Shown in pieces: positions 1 to 4,989 of a stretch of DNA of 7,038 nt. The DNA is taken from positions 1 to 7,038 of the forward strand of contig WQXR01000062.1 of assembly GCA_009784745.1 (NCBI GenBank). Reading direction: 5' to 3'. Source of the stretch: Methanomassiliicoccaceae archaeon (GTDB lineage: Archaea; Thermoplasmatota; Thermoplasmata; Methanomassiliicoccales; Methanomethylophilaceae). Within the stretch, counting starts at the first letter, position 1. The number at the start of each line of letters is the position of its first letter. Below the pieces are notes generated by a model. It was given only the letters and a program-made list of their open reading frames with translations. It had not been told where the DNA came from and made no database searches. A program made the position numbers and the translations under genes.

Positions 1-375
1 AGCATAAATGACGGCAATACAACACAATTAAGAAAAGGAATGGTCGTCGCAGTGGAACCGTTCGCAACCAACGGTCACGGAATGATAAGATCCGCAAAAC
101 CGGGAAATATATACAAAATAGCAAAAGAAAGACCTATGAACGATACGGAAATGAAGGAATTTTACGACATGATCGCTAAAGAATTCAAAACATTCCCGTT
201 CTGTGAAAGGTGGATAGATCATCCCAGGTCATCACAAATGTTAAACAAACTGTTAAGGCACGGTCTTATAACGCAGTATGCACAATTAACGGAAGTAAAG
301 AAAGGCTGTGTGACGCAATCTGAGCACACCGCATACATAGATGAAAAGAAAGCATTGATAACGACGCTTCTCTGA
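1..375 (+). CDS. map: Methionine aminopeptidase, type II (C-terminal part; 5' end outside window)
   Basis: This enzyme removes the initiator methionine from nascent proteins in the cytoplasm; it is a two-metal hydrolase of the pita-bread fold. The frame is open from base 1 and gives 124 residues ending in TGA, so about 60% of a typical archaeal protein of roughly 295 residues lies upstream. Two metal-ligand motifs are visible: the glutamate in VAVEPFATNGHG (fragment residue 19) and the last one in TQSEHTAYI (fragment residue 108). These correspond to the two conserved glutamate ligands of the family. The stretch between them (WIDHPRSS, LLRHGLITQY) also fits the type II insert and C-terminal half. 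The methionine codon at position 40 is internal and not a start. A short T-run follows the stop, and then a separate tRNA promoter. Identification is confident. Confidence 0.93.
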   Translation, partial: SINDGNTTQLRKGMVVAVEPFATNGHGMIRSAKPGNIYKIAKERPMNDTEMKEFYDMIAKEFKTFPFCERWIDHPRSSQMLNKLLRHGLITQYAQLTEVKKGCVTQSEHTAYIDEKKALITTLL

Positions 376-380
376 GATTC

Positions 381-388
381 CTTTTTCA
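381..388 (+). terminator. Candidate T-tract terminator after map
   Basis: A run of five T (382-386) lies 7 bases after the map stop codon. Archaeal polymerases can terminate at such short T-tracts without a hairpin. No stem precedes it, so support is weak. Confidence 0.3.
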
Positions 389-412
389 CGACACAACGGC
401 AAAAAAGGTAAG

Positions 413-420
413 TTTTAATT
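413..420 (+). promoter_or_regulatory. Box A (TATA) of tRNA-Leu
   Basis: TTTTAATT is centred about 29 bases before the tRNA 5' end, with a purine-rich stretch (AAAAAAGGTAAG) just upstream that could serve as a BRE (TFB recognition element). The spacing fits an archaeal promoter starting a few bases before the mature tRNA. The tRNA is therefore probably transcribed independently of map. Confidence 0.55.
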
Positions 421-445
421 ACATACCCATGTTACGGTTGTTTAA

Positions 446-530
446 GCTGGAGTAGCCAAGCCTGGTCAAAGGCGACAGACTCAAGATCTGTTCGTGTAGG
501 CGTTCGCCGGTTCGAATCCGGTCTCCAGCA
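446..530 (+). tRNA. tRNA-Leu (anticodon CAA)
   Basis: This is a type II tRNA of 85 nt that decodes UUG. The acceptor stem GCTGGAG (446-452) pairs perfectly with CTCCAGC (523-529), and the discriminator is A530. The D stem is GCC/GGC (455-457/471-473). The anticodon stem is ACAGA/TCTGT (475-479/487-491), with a 7-nt loop CTCAAGA that places the anticodon CAA at 482-484. The T stem GCCGG/CCGGT (506-510/518-522) closes the loop TTCGAAT. The 14-nt variable arm (492-505), with a short CGT/GCG stem, together with discriminator A identifies a leucine tRNA. The CCA end is not encoded (A is followed by CTG), so a CCA-adding enzyme must supply it. No intron is present. Confidence 0.95.
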
Positions 531-565
531 CTGTAACCTCTCTACTCAAATATCATTCTCGAACA

Positions 566-601
566 TTTACACCGTAATTTACACCGTAATTTACACCGTA
601 A
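566..601. repeat. Tandem array A: 12-bp unit, 3 perfect copies
   Basis: Unit TTTACACCGTAA is present at 566-577, 578-589 and 590-601 without a mismatch. Each unit contains a small dyad, TTAC-N3-GTAA, so the array is three equally spaced palindromic half-turn sites. It lies 35 bases beyond the tRNA-Leu 3' end. One G (602) separates it from array B. On the + strand the unit contains a stop in one frame (TTT ACA CCG TAA), which argues against a coding role. Function unknown. Confidence 0.97.
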
Positions 602-602
602 G

Positions 603-698
603 GAATGGTGCCAAGAATGGTGCCAAGAATGGTGCCAAGAATGGTGCCAAGAATGGTGCCAAGAATGGTGCCAAGAATGGTGCCAAGAATGGTGCCAA
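603..698. repeat. Tandem array B: 12-bp unit, 8 perfect copies
   Basis: Unit GAATGGTGCCAA is repeated eight times head-to-tail with no mismatch between 603 and 698. The last copy is followed by GAA and then unique sequence. The array sits 34 bases past the stop of the - strand AlbA-type gene, so it would lie in that mRNA's 3' untranslated region, between two converging transcripts. The period is divisible by three and all frames are open through it; one + frame reads MVPR eight times. The perfect identity suggests recent expansion by slippage. It is not a CRISPR: there are no spacers. Against the reverse complement of array A's unit it matches at 7 of 12 positions, including GGTG. Confidence 0.98.
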
Positions 699-732
699 GA
701 AAAACGTCCCAGAACACAATGTCGCTTAACGA

Positions 733-2091
733 TTATGAGGTCGCTTCCCAGGTCCCGCTCCTATTGTTTCCCCTTCTGCGGATAAGCTTCATGTCTTCAA
801 GTTTGGCAGTGGCTCTTTTGAAGGTTCTCAACGATGTTCCAACAGTCACCGCCGTATCTTTGGCGGTTGTATATCGACCTTCTACAATAATCCTGTATAC
901 CTCAATCTCTAGGGGTGAAAGGCCTTTGAGATCTATCTCAACATATCCCGTATTTTTGGGAACCTTCTCTCCGTTCAATACTTCAAGCGCATGCTCATTG
1001 TACTTGAAACCGGCGACCACAAAGTTCTCCGATATCTCGTAATCCTCCGGCTTGTATTTTTCCATGATCTTCTTCATGCCTGAACCCAATTGTTCGCACA
1101 ATTCCATATCTTTGAATATTCTCATTAATTCACGGTTGCGCGGATGCGATCTGCCTTTGAAGAATTCTTCTTTTGTCAGTCCGATAGGTAATCCTCCTGA
1201 TGAGGTTATCTCCACACGGTCGGAATAGAACTCAACCACAGGATATGCGCCTCTAACGTAATCATTATGGAGTATGGCATTCATCAGCGCCTCACGAAGT
1301 GCGGTATGATCGACCATAGGCGTATCTTTACGCGTGGATGATATTTCGATGCCCGTTCTGTTGTACAGGTCAAGCGCAGACAACATAGATTTCGTTGCTT
1401 TGATCAGTGAACATTGACCGCACTCGGTCTTATGCAGTATCGTTATCTTATCTGTGCCGGCATACTGTGCGATCTTAACGGAAACTCCGTTATTATCTGC
1501 CATCAGATACGCAAGATAATTGAATTTACCATCTTCTGTGTACAGATCAAGATTCTTCAGGAGATTTTCGTTGTCTACTGTAAATCCTTTTTCATTGTAG
1601 TATATCTTCAGTTGTTCGAATGTTAAGAACTGATTCGGTGATATGGTATTATGCAACGAGTGAAGAGATCTTTTCATATACAGAGTTTCGATCATCTTCT
1701 GCGGCATTGATACTGTTTCGTTGCCGAGTCTCATGAAGCAGCCTTTCGGGGTCATTCCGTATTCATTCAGATAATACGGCTTCTCATAACCGCTGGCGAT
1801 ATTAATTATAAAATAAACCTTACCATTCTTGCCCATTCTCGGAGATGCGGAAAACAGACCGAGAACGGACGGTGAGATATTATTTCTCATACGGTTTGTG
1901 AATTTTCTTATCTCCTCATCGTAATTATCAATGCCGAATACAGAACCGTCGGGATCCATGCCTATGTGTAACTCGCCGCCTGATGTGTTCAGGAAACCGA
2001 TGACAGTTCTTTCAATATCCTCGGTGACACGGCGCTTGTATTCCATGCGGTCGGTTTCGGTCAGTTGCATCTTTTCCATCCGTTTGACCAT
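733..2091 (-). CDS. AlbA/Schlafen-type putative transcriptional regulator with ATP-binding domain
   Basis: A 452-residue protein with the architecture of the COG2865-like family. The N-terminal AlbA_2/Schlafen-type DNA- or RNA-binding domain covers about residues 10-140 (MEYKRR, then GFLNTSGGELHIGM and GSVFGID). A middle linker follows. A GHKL-like ATP-binding module (HATPase_c_4 type) covers about 260-345: REALMNAILHNDY around 266-278 (N-box-like), RVEITSSGGLP at 292-302, GRSHPRNREL at 313-322 and EQLGSGMKKI at 333-342. The C-terminus (about 385-445) looks like a winged helix, with TAKDTAVTVGTSLRTFKRA as the helix-turn-helix. The start at 2091 fits a leaderless transcript, since a TATA box lies about 24 bases upstream; methionines at 2079 and 2070 are alternatives. 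It is the last gene of the - strand cassette. Family members are widespread and often accessory. Its targets are not evident, and autoregulation is only a guess. Confidence 0.85.
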   Translation of the reverse strand: MVKRMEKMQLTETDRMEYKRRVTEDIERTVIGFLNTSGGELHIGMDPDGSVFGIDNYDEEIRKFTNRMRNNISPSVLGLFSASPRMGKNGKVYFIINIASGYEKPYYLNEYGMTPKGCFMRLGNETVSMPQKMIETLYMKRSLHSLHNTISPNQFLTFEQLKIYYNEKGFTVDNENLLKNLDLYTEDGKFNYLAYLMADNNGVSVKIAQYAGTDKITILHKTECGQCSLIKATKSMLSALDLYNRTGIEISSTRKDTPMVDHTALREALMNAILHNDYVRGAYPVVEFYSDRVEITSSGGLPIGLTKEEFFKGRSHPRNRELMRIFKDMELCEQLGSGMKKIMEKYKPEDYEISENFVVAGFKYNEHALEVLNGEKVPKNTGYVEIDLKGLSPLEIEVYRIIVEGRYTTAKDTAVTVGTSLRTFKRATAKLEDMKLIRRRGNNRSGTWEATS

Positions 2092-2110
2092 AATGCCCGC
2101 TCGTATATTA

Positions 2111-2118
2111 TTTTTATA
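2111..2118 (-). promoter_or_regulatory. TATA box of the AlbA-type gene
   Basis: On the - strand the sequence reads GGTATAAAAATAATATA, with TATAAAAA at 2118-2111. Transcription starting about 24 bases downstream would fall on the ATG at 2091, predicting a leaderless mRNA. This suggests the gene can be expressed separately from the two genes before it. Confidence 0.6.
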
Positions 2119-2120
2119 CC

Positions 2121-2150
2121 TGACCTACGTCTGAAAAGAGGTCAGAGGTC
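2121..2150. repeat. Inverted repeat with tandem 7-mer at the AlbA-type promoter
   Basis: TGACCT (2121-2126) and AGGTCA (2139-2144) form a perfect 6-bp inverted repeat with a 12-base spacer. On the - strand the heptamer GACCTCT also occurs twice in tandem (2150-2144 and 2143-2137). The element overlaps the last codons and stop of the preceding gene and ends 2 bases upstream of the TATA box of the next. It could be an operator at the BRE position, or a weak terminator hairpin. Which one cannot be told from sequence. Confidence 0.4.
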
Positions 2151-2801
2151 GAACAGATCGTTCCGTTTCGCATATTCTTCGATCCTTTTAGATCTCGCTT
2201 CCAAAAATTCAATTGACCTCTTCCAAAAATCAACGAGTTCATTTTCATTAGTTGGGAATTTCTTAGGCAGTAATTCGTAGTCCTGCAGTAAATTATATTC
2301 AATGTATTCGTCAAATGATGCGAAATTGTCAAAAAAGTATCCGTATGCCTCCATCTGAATTTTCATAGGATAGTGGTTCTGCTCTTTGTCATAATATTTT
2401 CTTATGCTTTCCAGAGCGGGGAACAGCAGATCGTTGAAACAGCTGGCTCGGGCGGGATTTATCGTTGCGCAGCCCAATTTATGAGCGGGAAAGAATAACT
2501 CTCCGGCAATGGTCACCGCGAGAAGATAACATCTTTCCGCCAATTTCTTATTGTTCTCAACGGCCTTTTGTCTGAAAGGCATCTTGCTGACATAATTTCC
2601 AGTTAGGGAAGTGTAGGAAGAATAACCGTCCGGACGGTAATGATTTTTTCTGTCTTTGTCGTAAAATATATCATTCACTTTTCCGAAATCAAATCCTTTG
2701 CGGCCGTACAGTTGCTGCATCGCAATCCTGAGATCAGGATTTGTGATGTCAGCTTCTTTAGCGTGTTTCCCGCTCCAGTAGTCATGGTCGATGTTTTTCA
2801 T
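2142..2801 (-). CDS. DUF6994-like protein of unknown function
   Basis: A 219-residue soluble protein with no signal peptide or membrane segment. I place it near the DUF6994 family from memory of its pattern. The N-terminus has DYWSGKH..DITNPDLRIAM, where the family has a DxxSPxLR-type motif. The centre has GELFFPAHK.GCATINPARAS, then a segment like ALESIRKYY (residues about 129-137), and a late YGYFFDNFASFDEYIEYNLLQDY block (about 153-175). The C-terminus ends in a charged helix (EARSKRIEEYAKRN). No catalytic motif is recognisable. The ATG at 2801 is preferred because GTGA, part of the archaeal Shine-Dalgarno sequence, lies 5 bases before it; an upstream TTG at 2825 would add eight residues. 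It begins 29 bases after the YqaJ-type gene (5 if TTG is used), so the two are probably co-transcribed. The gene is real; the family call is moderate. Confidence 0.72.
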   Translation of the reverse strand: MKNIDHDYWSGKHAKEADITNPDLRIAMQQLYGRKGFDFGKVNDIFYDKDRKNHYRPDGYSSYTSLTGNYVSKMPFRQKAVENNKKLAERCYLLAVTIAGELFFPAHKLGCATINPARASCFNDLLFPALESIRKYYDKEQNHYPMKIQMEAYGYFFDNFASFDEYIEYNLLQDYELLPKKFPTNENELVDFWKRSIEFLEARSKRIEEYAKRNDLFDL

Positions 2802-2830
2802 CTTTCTCACTTTATGCTCTGCCAATGATC

Positions 2831-3604
2831 TTATCGCTTTCCGGGGTTGTATGCTTTCAGGTATTTCACCAGATCCTCATCCGCATCCGTCCATTCCGGC
2901 GTTTGACCTTTTTTCATGTATTCGTTATACCAGTCCGTGGCTTCCTTCATGTACTGCGTCATATCCAACTTCTTTTTGACGATCACTTTGGTATTATCTT
3001 CATTTGGGATCCAGAATTTTGGTTGGTCGTAATCATCCTCTTCGAGGAACCCCACTACGAATACGATCGTATCCAAACGGGAGAGTTCCGCATAGAGTGA
3101 CGCTTGCAGCATGTACTGTTCTGCAACGACAGTATATTCTCCGTTCTCATCCAGCCATTTATCTCTCTCACCGGAGGTCTTGATCTCCAGAACGGCGTTC
3201 CTTTTTCCGTTGACGGTCACGTAACCGTCCACAAGTCCGCCGAATAATTTCTCATTATGGAAATGATCATATCCGCATTTGTCTCCCTGAGCCGGTTCCT
3301 CTATGACAATTCCTGATCCTTCCCGCAAGTTCAATAACGATATGAGTAAAGGAGCATTCTTTCTCATATACGATCTGAGAGCAGGTTCTATTATGTTACC
3401 TGCTTCAATATATTTTGTTTTGATATCTTCACGATATATTCCCGCAAGGTCCAAAGCAACGGAGAACGGCGTTTGGAATTCACCTTTACCGAGGATCGGG
3501 GCAAGTCTCGTTCCCGTTATCTTTTTGTTCTGATAAGGAAAGAAGTAAACAACTTTGCCTTCATCATCGATCTCCTCTATCCTGTATCGTCCGTCGTATC
3601 TCAC
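2831..3604 (-). CDS. YqaJ-type PD-(D/E)XK exonuclease (phage-like recombinase family)
   Basis: A 257-residue protein counted from GTG at 3604. It resembles the lambda-exonuclease-like YqaJ family, which digests double-stranded DNA ends to produce 3' overhangs for single-strand annealing. Visible elements in order: ITGTRLAPILG..EFQTPF near residues 29-46; a glutamate in GNIIEP (E73); the catalytic aspartate in GGLVDGYV (D126); the EIK motif (E140, K142); and the glutamine helix AEQYMLQASLYAE (Q163, Q167). All core PD-(D/E)XK residues are present, so activity is plausible. The frame stays open up to a GTG at 3697, but those 31 extra residues are hydrophobic and lie on the promoter region. GTG 3604 lies about 25 bases from a TATA-like TTTTATTTAT, which would make it leaderless; this start is inferred. 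No RecT/Erf annealing protein is encoded next to it, unlike in phage recombination modules. Confidence 0.85.
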   Translation of the reverse strand: MRYDGRYRIEEIDDEGKVVYFFPYQNKKITGTRLAPILGKGEFQTPFSVALDLAGIYREDIKTKYIEAGNIIEPALRSYMRKNAPLLISLLNLREGSGIVIEEPAQGDKCGYDHFHNEKLFGGLVDGYVTVNGKRNAVLEIKTSGERDKWLDENGEYTVVAEQYMLQASLYAELSRLDTIVFVVGFLEEDDYDQPKFWIPNEDNTKVIVKKKLDMTQYMKEATDWYNEYMKKGQTPEWTDADEDLVKYLKAYNPGKR

Positions 3605-3622
3605 AGCGGAGAATGGCCGCGA

Positions 3623-3634
3623 TGATAAATAAAA
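3623..3634 (-). promoter_or_regulatory. Candidate box A for the YqaJ-type gene
   Basis: On the - strand TTTTATTTATCA is centred about 25 bases upstream of the GTG at 3604. That is the right distance for a leaderless start. A competing box A lies further upstream at 3671-3680, so usage is uncertain. Confidence 0.35.
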
Positions 3635-3637
3635 CGT

Positions 3638-3656
3638 ATGCGCGTCGAGAACGCAT
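3638..3656. repeat. Inverted repeat in the divergent promoter region
   Basis: ATGCG (3638-3642) and CGCAT (3652-3656) form an inverted repeat around a 9-base spacer. The hexamer ATGCGC also recurs directly at 3638 and 3655. The element lies between the two candidate box A sites of the YqaJ-type gene, where a bound protein could block transcription. It is short and could be chance. Confidence 0.35.
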
Positions 3657-3670
3657 GCGCACACGTAACG

Positions 3671-3680
3671 TATATAAATA
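3671..3680. promoter_or_regulatory. Shared TATA element of the divergent promoter (rps13 operon and YqaJ-type gene)
   Basis: TATATAAATA is the best TATA-like sequence between the divergent genes. On the + strand it predicts a start near 3702, giving the ribosomal operon a leader of about 154 nt. On the - strand the same bases (TATTTATATA) could drive the YqaJ-type gene from near 3650. A second + strand candidate, AATATAAG at 3831-3838, is too close to the rps13 start codon to be compatible with its Shine-Dalgarno motif being transcribed. Confidence 0.5.
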
Positions 3681-3701
3681 AGAAGTATAATCCGCACTTC
3701 A

Positions 3702-3855
3702 ACGTAAACTCAAATACTCGCATCCGCGAGTGGTTCGATGACTCATATCTGCGGCCGTCCTTCTCTCAAAACGGCTTGTGTTTTGGTGCGGATCTGTCAA
3801 GCCTCATACTGAGAGGCATTTACGTCAACGAATATAAGATTCGGAGAAGAGAAAA
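3702..3855 (+). promoter_or_regulatory. Structured 5' leader of the rps13 operon (candidate regulatory RNA)
   Basis: No gene is evident here, but nested complementary segments can be seen. A closing helix pairs ACGTAAA (3702-3708) with TTTACGT (3819-3825). Hairpin P2 is ACTCGC/GCGAGT (3716-3721/3726-3731) with a 4-nt loop. Hairpin P3 is CAAAAC/GTTTTG (3767-3772/3780-3785). Hairpin P4 is GCCTC/GAGGC (3801-3805/3813-3817). An alternative hairpin GCCGT/ACGGC (3754-3758/3771-3775) excludes P3 and exposes CTTCTC (3760-3765), which is complementary to GAGAAG (3844-3849) of the rps13 ribosome-binding region. The leader ends in GGAGAAGAG shortly before the ATG. The predicted transcription start (~3702) coincides with the start of the closing helix. 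Structure and function are inferred. Confidence 0.45.
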
Positions 3856-4332
3856 ATGGCAAAAGAGAAAGCTGCACCAAAGCAGACCGAAGATGAGAAC
3901 TTCAATTTCATCGTCCGTATCGCTAACAGCGATATCGACGGTCAGAAGAGGACCGTCATCGGTATTCAGAGCATAAAAGGCGTAGGTAAGAGAGTATCGC
4001 AGATCGTTATCAAGAAAGCGAACATCGACCCTACGGTAAAGATAGGAAGTTTACCTGACGAGAAAGTGAAAGAGTTGGAAAAATTAGTTCTGACATACGT
4101 GGAATACGTTCCGTCATGGGTCATAAACAGACAGATGGACTATGAATCAGGCGCGGATATGCACTTATTCGGCAACGATCTTGAGCTCATCCAGAAAGAT
4201 GACATCAACAGGATGAAGATGATACGCTGCTACCGCGGCATTAGGCACGAGACGAGACACAAGGTACGCGGACAGAGGACGCGTTCCAACGGAAGGAAAG
4301 GGCTGACCATGGGAGTCAGCAAGAAGAAGTGA
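3856..4332 (+). CDS. rps13: 30S ribosomal protein S13 (uS13)
   Basis: A 158-residue component of the head of the small ribosomal subunit, where the family contacts 16S rRNA, P-site tRNA and the subunit bridge to the large subunit. Diagnostic features: NFNFIVRIANSDIDGQKR at the start of the fold (about residues 15-32), the helix-two-turns-helix segment IQSIKGVGKRVSQ (37-49), and the basic C-terminal tail CYRGIRHETRHKVRGQRTRS (125-144) ending in lysines. The first 12 residues are a charged extension common in archaeal homologues. The ATG has GGAG 9 bases upstream. It is the first gene of the rps13-rps4-rps11-rpoD unit and is preceded by a long leader with possible regulatory structure. Confidence 0.97.
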   Translation: MAKEKAAPKQTEDENFNFIVRIANSDIDGQKRTVIGIQSIKGVGKRVSQIVIKKANIDPTVKIGSLPDEKVKELEKLVLTYVEYVPSWVINRQMDYESGADMHLFGNDLELIQKDDINRMKMIRCYRGIRHETRHKVRGQRTRSNGRKGLTMGVSKKK

Positions 4333-4342
4333 GGCGGTAAGA

Positions 4343-4987
4343 ATGGGAGACCCTAAATTTCCGAGAAGATCATACAATACGCCGTCACACCCGTGGCAGG
4401 GCGAGAGGATAAAGGCTGAACAAGAAATTGTAAGAGAGTACGGCCTGAAGAACAAGACAGAAGTATGGAAAGCACAGACCGCGTTAAGAAATTTCAGACG
4501 CCAGTCCCGTGAACTGCAGGCACGTGTAAGAGCGGGCGAAGCACAAGCAAAGCTTGAAGCAGATAATCTGCTTACAAAGTGTGCAAGGATCGGAGTGCTT
4601 CCGGTAGAAGGCGCAACGCTTAACGACATTCTTGCGTTAACTGACATAAAGATACTGGAACGCCGTCTTCAGACGATAGTTTACAGAAAAGGTCTGACGA
4701 ATTCGATGAAGCAGGCAAGACAGATGATCGTTCACGGTCACATATACATGAACGGCCATCGTGTTACCGTTCCGGGTCACATAGTGACAAGAATGGAAGA
4801 ATCTTCAGTTGAATATAATCCGTCATCACCGTATACGGATGATCTGCACCCGATGAGGCAGTCTAAACCGTCGCAGAAGAAACCTTACGTGCCGATAGAT
4901 ATGAGGCAGCGCGAAAGACGCCCGAGAAGGGATGATACGAAAGCAGCACCGATCGTGGCGGAAGAAACGCCAACACTGGAGGAGTGA
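4343..4987 (+). CDS. rps4: 30S ribosomal protein S4 (uS4)
   Basis: A 214-residue primary 16S rRNA-binding protein that nucleates assembly of the small-subunit body. The N-terminus MGDPKFPRRSYNTPSHPWQ is typical of archaeal S4. A helical region rich in Arg, Gln and Ala follows (about 30-80). The S4 RNA-binding domain lies at about 105-150 (ILERRLQTIVYRKGL, ARQMIVHGHIYMNGHRV). The tail from about 165 is long and first basic (KPSQKK, RQRERRPRRDD), then acidic (AEETPTLEE). It begins 10 bases after the rps13 stop, with GAGG overlapping that stop as Shine-Dalgarno. In bacteria S4 is the feedback repressor of the equivalent operon; whether it does so here is unknown, but the structured leader makes the question worth asking. 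Confidence 0.97.
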   Translation: MGDPKFPRRSYNTPSHPWQGERIKAEQEIVREYGLKNKTEVWKAQTALRNFRRQSRELQARVRAGEAQAKLEADNLLTKCARIGVLPVEGATLNDILALTDIKILERRLQTIVYRKGLTNSMKQARQMIVHGHIYMNGHRVTVPGHIVTRMEESSVEYNPSSPYTDDLHPMRQSKPSQKKPYVPIDMRQRERRPRRDDTKAAPIVAEETPTLEE

Positions 4988-4989
4988 AG

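Noticed and set aside
506..530. Attachment site for an integrated element at the tRNA-Leu 3' end
   Set aside because: I found no second copy of the tRNA 3' end in the window and no integrase gene. A copy outside the window cannot be excluded.
566..698. CRISPR array
   Set aside because: Units are 12 bp and directly contiguous, with no spacers and no cas genes nearby.
605..1042. + strand open frame starting with eight MVPR repeats
   Set aside because: The repeat part is a by-product of a 12-bp period, and the rest is the antisense shadow of the AlbA-type gene, which has clear domains on the other strand.
3605..3697. 31-residue N-terminal extension of the YqaJ-type protein
   Set aside because: It is hydrophobic, unlike the family, and runs across the TATA elements of the divergent promoter. 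Kept as an alternative start only.
3716..3760. A tRNA in the rps13 leader, suggested by GGTTCGATG
   Set aside because: The surrounding bases do not form a 5-bp T stem with a 7-nt loop, and no acceptor or anticodon stem can be assembled on either strand.
3736..3815. A C/D-box guide RNA in the rps13 leader (GATGA and CTGA present)
   Set aside because: The C box lacks the first two consensus bases and there is no convincing D' and C' pair at normal spacing.
3831..3838. AATATAAG as the main TATA box of rps13
   Set aside because: It would place the transcription start at or beyond the ATG and leave the GGAG ribosome-binding motif untranscribed.
4984..4989. GTG start for rps11
   Set aside because: It overlaps the rps4 stop and leaves only one base to the Shine-Dalgarno motif; ATG 4990 has correct spacing and matches the family N-terminus.
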